DNA of 39,871 nucleotides, taken from assembly GCA_934432885.1 (NCBI GenBank), contig CAKRYY010000029.1, positions 1 through 39,871 of the forward strand, read 5' to 3'. A program made the translations under genes and the position numbers. Under the pieces are notes generated by a model. The model had not been told where the DNA came from. It searched no databases and saw only the letters and a program-made list of their open reading frames with translations. Positions 24,765 through 32,091 of this stretch are shown here, one piece after another (position 1 is the first letter of the stretch; each line of letters begins with the position of its first letter). This stretch comes from an uncultured Lachnospiraceae bacterium. Lineage in GTDB: Bacteria > Bacillota > Clostridia > Lachnospirales > Lachnospiraceae.

Positions 24765-24793
24765 TTGAACGAAAATTGACAACTGTTTATAAT
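24765..24793 (+). promoter_or_regulatory. Promoter of the Spo0A-like gene with ACGAAAATT motif
   Basis: TTGAAC (24765-24770, 4 of 6) and perfect TATAAT (24788-24793) are 17 bases apart. ACGAAAATT (24769-24777) overlaps the -35 and the spacer; the same nine bases occur in the XRE and lipoprotein promoter regions. A perfect dyad, CGCAGA-T-TCTGCG, lies just upstream at 24741-24753. No sigma-H promoter or clear 0A box was found. Confidence 0.55.
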
Positions 24794-24848
24794 AATTGCA
24801 GGCGATATGTGCTGTTTCAAAAAGAATTATAGTGAACGGAGGTCAATT

Positions 24849-25367
24849 ATGGAACAACTGCGTGTACCGGCTACAAAAGATAACGAACAGGTTTTCAGAT
24901 TACTTTCCGATTTAATTCACACAGATAAAGAATTTCAGATTATGATTACGGTTCCGTCAACGGGTCGGAGGGAGGCTGCGCCTGAACGTTATGCCGCAGC
25001 TATGCAGCCGGCAGGACGGGACCTGCGAAAAGATGTTACCGATATGATACATGAAATTGGCGTACCGGCGCATATCAAGGGCTATCAGTATCTGCGCGAG
25101 GCGATTATGATGTCAGTAGAGGATGCGGAAATGCTCAATTCCATTACCAAGATTTTATATCCTACGATTGCAAAAAAATTCCAGACGACATCCAGCCGCG
25201 TGGAACGGGCAATCCGTCATGCGATTGAGGTTGCGTGGAATCGCGGAAAAATGGAAACGCTGGATGCTATGTTTGGCTATACCATCAATACTGGAAAGGG
25301 AAAGCCGACCAATTCGGAATTCATTGCGCTGATTGCTGACAAGATAAGACTTCAGTATCAGGGCTGA
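24849..25367 (+). CDS. Spo0A homologue lacking most of the receiver domain
   Basis: Spo0A is the master regulator of sporulation entry, normally about 260-270 residues with a phosphorylated receiver and a DNA-binding domain. This protein has only 172. Residues about 57-170 are a complete Spo0A C-terminal domain: [33 protein letters not shown], the recognition helix region [18 protein letters not shown] and [17 protein letters not shown]. Residues 1-43 still align with the receiver start ([15 protein letters not shown] against MEKIKVCVADDNREL), but Asp10 is Lys and everything from about residue 44 to the linker is gone, including the phospho-acceptor Asp and the conserved Thr and Lys. GGAGGT precedes ATG 24849. 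It may bind 0A boxes without phosphorylation, or compete with a full-length Spo0A. Confidence 0.9.
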   Translation: MEQLRVPATKDNEQVFRLLSDLIHTDKEFQIMITVPSTGRREAAPERYAAAMQPAGRDLRKDVTDMIHEIGVPAHIKGYQYLREAIMMSVEDAEMLNSITKILYPTIAKKFQTTSSRVERAIRHAIEVAWNRGKMETLDAMFGYTINTGKGKPTNSEFIALIADKIRLQYQG

Positions 25368-25383
25368 CGTGCATGAAAAAAAC

Positions 25384-25412
25384 TTTCCAACTAAAAGACA
25401 AGATGCTATAAT
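25384..25412 (+). promoter_or_regulatory. Promoter of glgA
   Basis: TTTCCA (25384-25389, 4 of 6) and perfect TATAAT (25407-25412), preceded by TGC (extended -10), are 17 bases apart. The predicted leader is about 35 nucleotides. Confidence 0.6.
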
Positions 25413-25453
25413 AGATTTGTATTGTGACAAAAGATTCGTATGAGAGGATAGCT

Positions 25454-26899
25454 ATGAAACATATTTTATTTGCAGCATCAGAGGGGGTCCCTTTTATTAA
25501 AACGGGGGGACTGGCAGATGTAGTTGGTTCTCTGCCGAAATGCATCGACCGGAATTATTTTGACGTCAGGGTGATTATGCCGAAATATCCCTGCATGAAG
25601 CAGGAAATGAAAGAGCGTATGACCTATGTGACCCATTTTTACATGGACTATAATTTTAAAAATGAGTATGTGGGGATTCTGAAATCCGAGGTCGAAGGCA
25701 TTACATTCTATTTTATTGACAATGAATACTATTTTGGCGGTATGAAGCCTTATGGAGACGATACGCTCTGGGAGATTACAAAGTTTGCATTTTTCTCGAA
25801 GGCAGTGCTTTCGGCGCTTCCTGTGATAGACTTCCATCCTGAAATTATCCATTGCCACGACTGGCAGACCGGACTGATACCGGTTTATCTGAAAGAGCGC
25901 TTTCAGGGAAATGAATTCTTTCATGGCATTAAGACAATCATGACAATACATAATCTTAAGTTCCAGGGAAAATGGGATGTAAAGACGGTAAAAGAAATTA
26001 CCGGACTGCCGGAATATTTCTTCACGCCGGATAAGCTGGAATGTTATAAGGATGCAAATCTCTTAAAGGGCGGCATTGTGTATGCAGATGCCATTACGAC
26101 AGTAAGCGACACCTATGCAGAAGAGATTAAGACAGAATTTTACGGAGAAGGGCTTGATGGGCTGCTGCGCGCCAGAAGCGGGGACCTGCGCGGTATTGTA
26201 AACGGCATTGACTATGATGAGTTTGACCCTGAAAAGGATCCGTTCCTGCCGTATCGTTACAATGCTGCAAACTTCCGTAAGGAAAAAATCAAAAATAAGC
26301 GGGAGCTGCAAAAGGAGCTTGGTCTGGAGCAGGATGACAAACGATTTATGATTGGCATCGTATCCCGTCTGACTGACCAGAAGGGACTTGATCTGGTTTC
26401 CTATATGATGGATGAAATGTGTCAGGACAGTATTCAGCTTGTTGTGCTGGGCACGGGTGAGGAACGTTATGAAAATATGTTCCGCCATTATGACTGGAAA
26501 TATGGCGGAAAGGTGTCTGCCAATATTTATTATTCCGAGGAGATGTCCCATAAGATTTATGCAGCCTGCGATGCATTCCTGATGCCTTCTTTATTTGAAC
26601 CGTGCGGTTTAAGCCAGCTTATGGCGCTGCGCTATGGAACAGTTCCAATTGTGCGGGAAACAGGAGGCTTAAAGGACACTGTTATGCCATATAATGAATA
26701 TGAGAGCACGGGAACTGGCTTTTCCTTTACCAATTACAATGCGCATGAGATGCTTGGTGCAATCCGCTATGCGGAGCGTATCTATTATGACAGAAAGCGG
26801 GAATGGAATAAGATTGTAGACCGCGGTATGGCAGCCGATTTCTCCTGGCATGTATCCGCGAGAAAATACCAGGAGATGTACGACTGGCTGATTGGCTGA
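25454..26899 (+). CDS. glgA: Glycogen synthase
   Basis: GlgA transfers glucose from ADP-glucose to the growing alpha-1,4-glucan. It is a GT5 glycosyltransferase of 481 residues, the normal size. The N-terminal ADP-glucose motif KTGGLADVVGSLPK is at about 16-29, followed by HCHDWQTGLIPVYL and TIHNLKFQGKWD; the C-terminal Rossmann domain has GIVSRLTDQKGLDL and the active-site segment MPSLFEPCGLSQLMALRYGT. ATG 25454 has an AGAGGA site; a longer frame from 25424 lacks one. No other glycogen genes (glgC, glgB, glgP) are in the window, so it acts as an isolated unit with its own promoter. It converges on rqcH with a three-base gap and no visible terminator. Confidence 0.95.
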   Translation: MKHILFAASEGVPFIKTGGLADVVGSLPKCIDRNYFDVRVIMPKYPCMKQEMKERMTYVTHFYMDYNFKNEYVGILKSEVEGITFYFIDNEYYFGGMKPYGDDTLWEITKFAFFSKAVLSALPVIDFHPEIIHCHDWQTGLIPVYLKERFQGNEFFHGIKTIMTIHNLKFQGKWDVKTVKEITGLPEYFFTPDKLECYKDANLLKGGIVYADAITTVSDTYAEEIKTEFYGEGLDGLLRARSGDLRGIVNGIDYDEFDPEKDPFLPYRYNAANFRKEKIKNKRELQKELGLEQDDKRFMIGIVSRLTDQKGLDLVSYMMDEMCQDSIQLVVLGTGEERYENMFRHYDWKYGGKVSANIYYSEEMSHKIYAACDAFLMPSLFEPCGLSQLMALRYGTVPIVRETGGLKDTVMPYNEYESTGTGFSFTNYNAHEMLGAIRYAERIYYDRKREWNKIVDRGMAADFSWHVSARKYQEMYDWLIG

Positions 26900-26902
26900 T
26901 GC

Positions 26903-28645
26903 TTAATCAGAGATAAGCTCAATGCCGGTAATATCCGGCTTGATTGCAAGTGAATAATTTGTATAGTATACAACGAAGCCCGGTGCACCGCCACTGGGCT
27001 TTTTCACGTTCTTTTTTAACGTGTAATCGACCTCGGCCTTTTGCTGTGTGCGCGCAGTGGAATAATAGGCGGCAAGCTTGGCTGCCTCCTCAAAGGTTCT
27101 ATCGGGAAGGGGCGTATTCGGCTCTGTCCGGACAACTACGTGGGAACCGGGCATGCCTTTGGCATGAAACCACCAGTCGCCGCCGTTTGCGAAGCGGAAG
27201 GTCAATTCGTCATTCTGATAATTATTTTTTCCGACATAAATATCATAGCCGTCGCTGCTGCGGTAGTGAAAGGGCCTGCTGGTAATGCGGACCTTTTTGC
27301 CTCCGCTCTTTTTCCGGATATATCCGCTTTCGGCAAGCTCTTCGCGGATTTGGACAAGGTCGTCCTCCTTTAAGGCGATGTCGAGGGAAGCCGCTATGGA
27401 TTCCAGATGGTCGATTTCCTGTTTGACCTGAGTGGTCAATTCTGAAAGTGCCTCAAAGGTACGCTTCTGTTTTCCGTATTTTTCAAAATACCGCTTGGCA
27501 TTTTCGGATGCCGTAAGTGTTGGGTCAAGCGGTATGGTTACTGTCTCTCCAGTATAGTAATTGACAGCTTCAAGGCTTTTGCTGCCGGGAGAAGCATTGT
27601 AGCCATAAGTATTGAGCAGCTCTCCATAGATGCGGTAGGTATCCCGCTTCTGCGTATCCTGTATCTGTTTACGTTGTAAATCATATTTTTTTACGTTCCG
27701 CTCCAGTGCAGTCTGTACGATATGACGCAGGTCGGCGGACTTCTGACGAATCCGGGTAATGGTATTCTTTTCAGCGTAATACTGATGCAGCAGCTCGGAA
27801 ATAGAAGAATAGGATTTCTGCTGTGCGGCAGGATAGCTGGTCAAAGGAATGGCGGCGTAGTCTCTGGGAGAGCCATTTTCATATACGATCATGGGAGAGA
27901 AATCCCCCATCTGTATCTGCCGCATGAGCGTATCAAAGCTCTGCCACAGCGCAGAAAGCTCCGCATCAGAGAGCGCAGGAGCAGGCCTGTCGCTGTCAAC
28001 ACCGCTGCGGAAGCAGATTTCCTGTGCGGCTGTGGGAGAAATGCCGGTATAGGTCATGTACAGAGCCTTGCAGGCAGGCAGGGCTTTGGCTGGAAACGCT
28101 TCCAGAAAGCCGCTTTGTGTTTCTGTGAGAGGATTACGCTTTTCCTGCGTCTGCGGAATGAAATAGGGACGTCCCGGAAGCACCTCGCGGATAGAGCTGA
28201 CAGCGGAGGAAACATGCTTGATGCTGTCAATGATGGTGCCGGTATCGTCGCAGAAAATAATATTGCTGTGCTTTCCCATAATTTCGATAAGCAGGGATTT
28301 CTGGCATAAATCACCCATTTCATTCAGATGTTCGATGCGGATTTTTATAATACGCTCCAGACCCGGCTGGGAAATATCAAGAATACGCCCGTTTTGCAGA
28401 TGCTTACGCAGAAGCATGCAGAAATTTGGCGCAGTCATCGGGCTGGCGAGATTGTCCGGAACCAGGTAAAGCAGTGGCAGGGAGGCGCTTGCAGATAAAA
28501 AGAGCCTGTGCTGCTCCTTGCCGCAGCGTACTGTAAGCAGCAGAGCGTCCGATTCCGGCTGTGCAATTTTATAAATACGGCCGCCCAGCAGGGCGTCCTT
28601 TAACTGTTTTGTAATACATGCAATGGTAATACCGTCAAAAGCCAT
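26903..28645 (-). CDS. rqcH: NFACT-family ribosome quality control protein
   Basis: RqcH binds stalled 50S subunits with peptidyl-tRNA and adds C-terminal alanine tails that mark the chain for degradation; older annotations call it fibronectin-binding protein. The 580-residue protein has the NFACT-N domain (GRIYKIAQPESDALLLTVR and EIMGKHSNIIFCDD), a long coiled-coil middle (about 270-430) and the C-terminal NFACT-R domain with SSDGYDIYVGKNNYQND and GGDWWFHAKGMPGSHVVV. The tRNA-contacting Asp97-Arg98 pair described in Bacillus reads Glu97-Arg98 here. ATG 28645 has GAGGAG seven bases upstream; an ATG 21 bases earlier does not. It has its own good promoter. Confidence 0.9.
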   Translation of the reverse strand: MAFDGITIACITKQLKDALLGGRIYKIAQPESDALLLTVRCGKEQHRLFLSASASLPLLYLVPDNLASPMTAPNFCMLLRKHLQNGRILDISQPGLERIIKIRIEHLNEMGDLCQKSLLIEIMGKHSNIIFCDDTGTIIDSIKHVSSAVSSIREVLPGRPYFIPQTQEKRNPLTETQSGFLEAFPAKALPACKALYMTYTGISPTAAQEICFRSGVDSDRPAPALSDAELSALWQSFDTLMRQIQMGDFSPMIVYENGSPRDYAAIPLTSYPAAQQKSYSSISELLHQYYAEKNTITRIRQKSADLRHIVQTALERNVKKYDLQRKQIQDTQKRDTYRIYGELLNTYGYNASPGSKSLEAVNYYTGETVTIPLDPTLTASENAKRYFEKYGKQKRTFEALSELTTQVKQEIDHLESIAASLDIALKEDDLVQIREELAESGYIRKKSGGKKVRITSRPFHYRSSDGYDIYVGKNNYQNDELTFRFANGGDWWFHAKGMPGSHVVVRTEPNTPLPDRTFEEAAKLAAYYSTARTQQKAEVDYTLKKNVKKPSGGAPGFVVYYTNYSLAIKPDITGIELISD

Positions 28646-28677
28646 GATAAAACTCCTCTTTCCCAAATATTACGGAC

Positions 28678-28706
28678 AGTATAGCAGAAAATGCAAAAGC
28701 TGCCAA
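28678..28706 (-). promoter_or_regulatory. Promoter of rqcH
   Basis: On the minus strand TTGGCA (28706-28701, 5 of 6) and TATACT (28683-28678, 5 of 6) are exactly 17 bases apart, about 30 bases upstream of the start codon. Confidence 0.7.
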
Positions 28707-28750
28707 GCCGGGGACAAATGTCTCAAAAAGTGAAAAATGGATTCAGTTGC

Positions 28751-28779
28751 TTGTGAGAGGTGGGAAATCATGGTATAAT
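28751..28779 (+). promoter_or_regulatory. Promoter of the DUF5722-SGNH operon
   Basis: TTGTGA (28751-28756, 4 of 6) and perfect TATAAT (28774-28779), preceded by TGG (extended -10), are 17 bases apart. The leader is about 40 nucleotides and contains an AAAGGAGG ribosome site. Confidence 0.65.
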
Positions 28780-28825
28780 AAACGAGTTCTTATACATTTT
28801 GGTAAAATTTAAAGGAGGAGCTAGT

Positions 28826-30445
28826 ATGAGTAAGAAAAAGGGACTGCGGCTTTTTGCAGCAGGCGTGCTGACAGCGGTTACGCTTGTGCTGACTGGCGTC
28901 GCAGACAATGGGGCAGGCGTTGTAAAGGCAGCGGACGCTATGCAGGTAAGCTGCCTGATTAACGGCGGCAATGTTACGGTTACGGCAAGCAATTCCACAG
29001 CGCCGTCGAGTGACGATGGGATGTTATATCTGTTTGCAGAGCCAATCTATTCAGATGGAATTACAACGAGTGCACTTGCAAGCGCACCGGCAGGAAGCAG
29101 CGCATCATTTACGACACCGCTGAATGCAAACAGCGCAGACAGCCGTCTTTTCTCAAAATTTTATGTAGCTGCAAAAAAGGGCGGACAGTATGTGCCGTTA
29201 AATGCAGGCGCTTATATTACAAACCCTGAAGCGATTGCAACAAATACCTTTGCAAGAACAGTGACTGGAAAGAAAGGTCTGGTAATTGACCCTGCAAAGC
29301 TTGCAACAAATGAAATGGTGGATTTGGGTGTAAAACAGACTCTTTACAACATCTCTCTTTCCAGAATCCTTGGACCGACACAGAATGGCAGCTATCCGAC
29401 CATCAACTATAATTATAATGGAAAGAGCTATCAGTTTAACGGACTTGTAGTAGCGGAGTATGACAATATCTTCGGTACCTTTACCAAGCGTGGAATCCAG
29501 ACGACGGCAATTCTGTTAAATCCTAACGATGGCAGAATCCCGCAGCTTATTCATCCGCTTTCCAGAGACGGATTTGCTTCTCCGTATTATATGTTCAACA
29601 CAGCGGAAAAGGAAGGAAGCGACTATCTGGCAGCAGCGGCAGCTTTCCTTGCAGAGCGCTACTCTAATGGTACACATGGAAAAGTCGATAACTGGATTGT
29701 AGGAAATGAAGTTAACGCAAGATATGAATGGAACTATGTCAACATTGCAGACCTGAACGCCTACGCAAATGAGTATGCAGAGGGCTTCAGAATCTGCTAT
29801 AACGCAATTAAGAGCAAAAATGCAAATGCAGGTGTTTATATCTGTACAGAGCAGCAGTGGGACCGCAACCGCAAGGAAGCTGGCAAATATGACAGCAAGG
29901 ACTTTATCGACGCATTCAACCGCAGCATCGCAGCAGGCGGCAACCTTGACTGGGGTCTGATGACACATCCTTATCCGGTACCGCTTACATGGGCTGCTTA
30001 CTGGACAGGCGGCGCTTACTATAAGAACCTTGTAAAGCACAATGTAAATTCTCCGTATGTGACAATGGAAAATATTGAAGTGCTTACAGACTATATGTGC
30101 AGAGCAGAACTGCTTTCTCCTAAGGGACAGGTGCGTTCTATTCTGACGGCAGCAGGCTATACAACGACACAGGGCGAAGATATGGCGATGGCAGCGCTTG
30201 TACATGGCTATCAGCAGGCAGCAAACAATCAGCATATCGACGCATTCATCGTTTCCAGAGAGTCCGATATGGCAGAGGAGATTCCGCAGGGTCTTGCTTT
30301 GGGTCTGACCAATGTTGATGGCAGCCACAAGCTGACCTATGATACCTACAAAAACCTTGATGGACCGGGCGCAGCAGCTTACATTGAGCAGGCGAAGGCA
30401 ATCATGGGAATCGCTGATTTCAGTCAGGTAATCACAGCAAGATAA
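28826..30445 (+). CDS. Secreted DUF5722 glycosidase-like protein
   Basis: A 539-residue secreted protein. The signal peptide spans about 1-36, with a positive start (MSKKKGLRLF), a hydrophobic core and a likely cut after VKA. A beta-rich N-terminal domain follows (about 37-155). The rest resembles a TIM-barrel glycoside hydrolase: WIVGNEVNARYEWNY carries an Asn-Glu pair as in the acid/base strand of clan GH-A enzymes, and YVTMENIEVLTDY could carry the nucleophile. HPYPVPLTWAAYW is also typical of a sugar-binding cleft. DUF5722 is recalled from memory, and the enzymatic role and substrate are inference. The start has AAAGGAGG. A secreted SGNH hydrolase follows after 26 bases in the same operon. 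Confidence 0.8.
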   Translation: MSKKKGLRLFAAGVLTAVTLVLTGVADNGAGVVKAADAMQVSCLINGGNVTVTASNSTAPSSDDGMLYLFAEPIYSDGITTSALASAPAGSSASFTTPLNANSADSRLFSKFYVAAKKGGQYVPLNAGAYITNPEAIATNTFARTVTGKKGLVIDPAKLATNEMVDLGVKQTLYNISLSRILGPTQNGSYPTINYNYNGKSYQFNGLVVAEYDNIFGTFTKRGIQTTAILLNPNDGRIPQLIHPLSRDGFASPYYMFNTAEKEGSDYLAAAAAFLAERYSNGTHGKVDNWIVGNEVNARYEWNYVNIADLNAYANEYAEGFRICYNAIKSKNANAGVYICTEQQWDRNRKEAGKYDSKDFIDAFNRSIAAGGNLDWGLMTHPYPVPLTWAAYWTGGAYYKNLVKHNVNSPYVTMENIEVLTDYMCRAELLSPKGQVRSILTAAGYTTTQGEDMAMAALVHGYQQAANNQHIDAFIVSRESDMAEEIPQGLALGLTNVDGSHKLTYDTYKNLDGPGAAAYIEQAKAIMGIADFSQVITAR

Positions 30446-30471
30446 CGTAAGGCAGATGGGAGATACAGAGC

Positions 30472-31422
30472 ATGAGAAAGGGAGCTGGCGCATGGCTGCT
30501 TGGCATATTTTTAGGACTGTTCTTTGCGTGTGGAAGCGGGCTTGTGGCGTCTGCACAGGAAATACAGCCTGTTCTTACACCGCATGCGGCGTTCTATTCG
30601 GTAAAAGCTGACACGCAGGTATATCTTTTGCCGGGGACTGCGCACAGCGTTCTGGGAAATCTGAAAAAAGGACAGCCGGTGATTTCTGCCGCAAAAACGG
30701 ATACTGGCTGGATGCAGATTTATTACAGAGGCGCTTTTGGATATGTTCCTGAGGATGCGCTGCAGGACTATGAAAGACCGGCGGCTGCTTCTCTGGAAAA
30801 GCTTTCCCTGCCGGCAGGGTACCGGCTCAATGTGCTTGGCGACAGCATTACTTATGGCGATAAGCTATCTGACAGAAATCAGGGCTATGCCAGTCTGCTG
30901 GCAGCAGGCAGCGGAGCGGGTGCGCTTAATAATTATGGCTGGAATGGCTCTGCGATTGGGGGACCGCATCCAGACAGGTTTGTTGATCGGTATCCTTTTA
31001 TGGAACCGGCGGCGGATTTGATTCTTGTATTTGGCGGCACCAATGATTATGCAGGAAGTAATGAACAGGGGACGCCGCTTGGAGCAGAGACGGATTTGAC
31101 GGCGGACAGCTTTTATGGGGCGCTTAATCTTTTGATGTGCGGACTTAAGCAGATGTATCCGGAAAGTGAAATCGTCTTTGTGACACCATTGAAGCGGGTC
31201 GGCTATATGCGCCCAAACAAAAGCGGATATGCGCTGAGTCAGTATGTGGATGCGGTTAAAAACCGCGCAGATTTTTATGGAATCAGAGTGGTGGATTTGT
31301 TTCAGGACCCTGAGCTTGATTTTTCCAGCAGGCAGAAACTTTATCTGGTGGACGGTCTGCATCCAAATGCGGTAGGGCACAGTCTTCTCAGTGCGGCAAT
31401 ATACCGCAGGCTGTTTCTGTAA
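30472..31422 (+). CDS. Secreted SH3-SGNH/GDSL hydrolase
   Basis: A 316-residue protein with a signal peptide (hydrophobic stretch about 8-27, likely cut after ASA), a bacterial SH3-like domain (about 40-100: VYLLPGTAHSVLGNLKKGQP and DTGWMQIYYRGAFGYVPEDAL), then an SGNH hydrolase domain. Catalytic blocks are complete: Ser in LGDSITYG, Gly in GGNGSAIGG-like WNGSAIGGPHP, Asn in GGTNDY, and Asp-His in VDGLHPNAVGH. Such enzymes remove acetyl or acyl groups from glycans. SH3 domains often bind peptidoglycan, so cell-wall or capsule deacylation is likely but unproven. It is cotranscribed with the DUF5722 gene and ends before a clear terminator. Confidence 0.88.
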   Translation: MRKGAGAWLLGIFLGLFFACGSGLVASAQEIQPVLTPHAAFYSVKADTQVYLLPGTAHSVLGNLKKGQPVISAAKTDTGWMQIYYRGAFGYVPEDALQDYERPAAASLEKLSLPAGYRLNVLGDSITYGDKLSDRNQGYASLLAAGSGAGALNNYGWNGSAIGGPHPDRFVDRYPFMEPAADLILVFGGTNDYAGSNEQGTPLGAETDLTADSFYGALNLLMCGLKQMYPESEIVFVTPLKRVGYMRPNKSGYALSQYVDAVKNRADFYGIRVVDLFQDPELDFSSRQKLYLVDGLHPNAVGHSLLSAAIYRRLFL

Positions 31423-31466
31423 TCTTCGATTATATTAAAGATATGAATATGTATTAAAAAATAAGC

Positions 31467-31498
31467 GGGAGCTTTCAGCATTTGAAGGCTCCCCTTTT
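31467..31498 (+). terminator. Rho-independent terminator after the SGNH gene
   Basis: GGGAGCTTTCA (31467-31477) pairs with TGAAGGCTCCC (31483-31493) with one G/U pair and a GCATT loop, followed by CTTTT. It closes the DUF5722-SGNH operon. Confidence 0.85.
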
Positions 31499-31539
31499 AT
31501 GTTTGCACAATAGGAGCAGGCAAACTCTTTTTTCTTTCA

Positions 31540-31731
31540 TTAAAAAGAATATCCATTCATATTGTTAAGGGAATAGGAGACGGCGGCATTTTTTGTCACA
31601 CTGTTCATATCAATCAGTGAAAATGTACGCAGCCATTTGTCCTTTCCATTCATAGCTGTAAAGCTATAGGTAAAATCAAAATTTTCGGTAAAGCCATTCA
31701 TGTTCTGAAAGCTGAAGCTGTCTTTTGGCAT
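31540..31731 (-). CDS. 63-residue protein of four ~16-residue repeats
   Basis: Not a family I recognise. The start ATG 31731 follows AAAGGAGG by nine bases, and a longer frame from 31794 has no site. Almost the whole protein consists of four repeats with the pattern aromatic-Ser-(Phe/Leu)-x-x-Met-Asn-(Gly/Ser): FSFQNMNG at 6-13, YSFTAMNG at 22-29, FSLIDMNS at 37-44 and YSLNNMNG at 53-60, a spacing of 16, 15 and 16. It has no signal peptide, cysteine or membrane helix. The repeats suggest stacked beta-strands or a multi-unit peptide precursor; neither can be shown. No maturation enzyme is adjacent. It has its own minus-strand promoter. Confidence 0.7.
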   Translation of the reverse strand: MPKDSFSFQNMNGFTENFDFTYSFTAMNGKDKWLRTFSLIDMNSVTKNAAVSYSLNNMNGYSF

Positions 31732-31820
31732 ATCTATCATCCTCCTTTGCAGATACTCACATAATGCCCGGCAAATTGTGCGGATATACGTCAATTACGG
31801 TAAAAAATAGAAATAGTACA

Positions 31821-31849
31821 TTTATACCAGAAAACTCGCATAAAATGAA
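31821..31849 (-). promoter_or_regulatory. Promoter of the repeat-protein gene
   Basis: On the minus strand TTCATT (31849-31844, 3 of 6) and TATAAA (31826-31821, 5 of 6, with TGG before it) are 17 bases apart. The leader would be about 80 nucleotides. The rest of 31795-31995 is very AT-rich and holds only this and the weak glpP promoter. Confidence 0.45.
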
Positions 31850-31931
31850 CAAAAGAAACAAAAAGAAAAAAATAGAAATGCAAAAATATTGTTAAAACTG
31901 CGAAAAAACTACAAAATATTTGAAAATAATG

Positions 31932-31960
31932 TTGCAAAATATACAACGTAGTGGTAACCT
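31932..31960 (+). promoter_or_regulatory. Possible promoter of the glycerol operon
   Basis: TTGCAA (31932-31937, 4 of 6) and TAACCT (31955-31960, 3 of 6, with TGG before it) are 17 bases apart. The -10 is poor. A promoter is required somewhere here because the leader terminator at 31997-32056 follows. Confidence 0.3.
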
Positions 31961-31996
31961 AAATACATAAGAGTTATGAATACTGAATGCCGGGAG

Positions 31997-32056
31997 ATGA
32001 GAGCGTGGCGGATATAACAATGGGAAATTGTTTTTTTCGGTGTGCTCTTATTTTTT
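31997..32056 (+). promoter_or_regulatory. Leader terminator, probable GlpP target
   Basis: ATGAGAGC (31997-32004) pairs with GCTCTTAT (32044-32051) with one G/U pair and is followed by a U-run. Inside it AACAAT (32016-32021) pairs with ATTGTT (32027-32032). In Bacillus, GlpP with glycerol 3-phosphate allows read-through of leader terminators before glpFK and glpD. Here the terminator precedes glpP itself and so may gate the whole operon. The sequence ATGCCGGGAGATGAG just before and into the stem resembles that before the second terminator at 37092. Confidence 0.6.
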
Positions 32057-32091
32057 ATAGGCAAATATAGACATTGAGGAGAAAAATACCG

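Noticed and set aside
29516..30556. A 346-codon minus-strand open frame opposite the DUF5722 gene
   Set aside because: The many Cys and Ile residues reflect reverse-reading of Ala/Asn-rich codons; the plus-strand gene has signal peptide, promoter and ribosome site.
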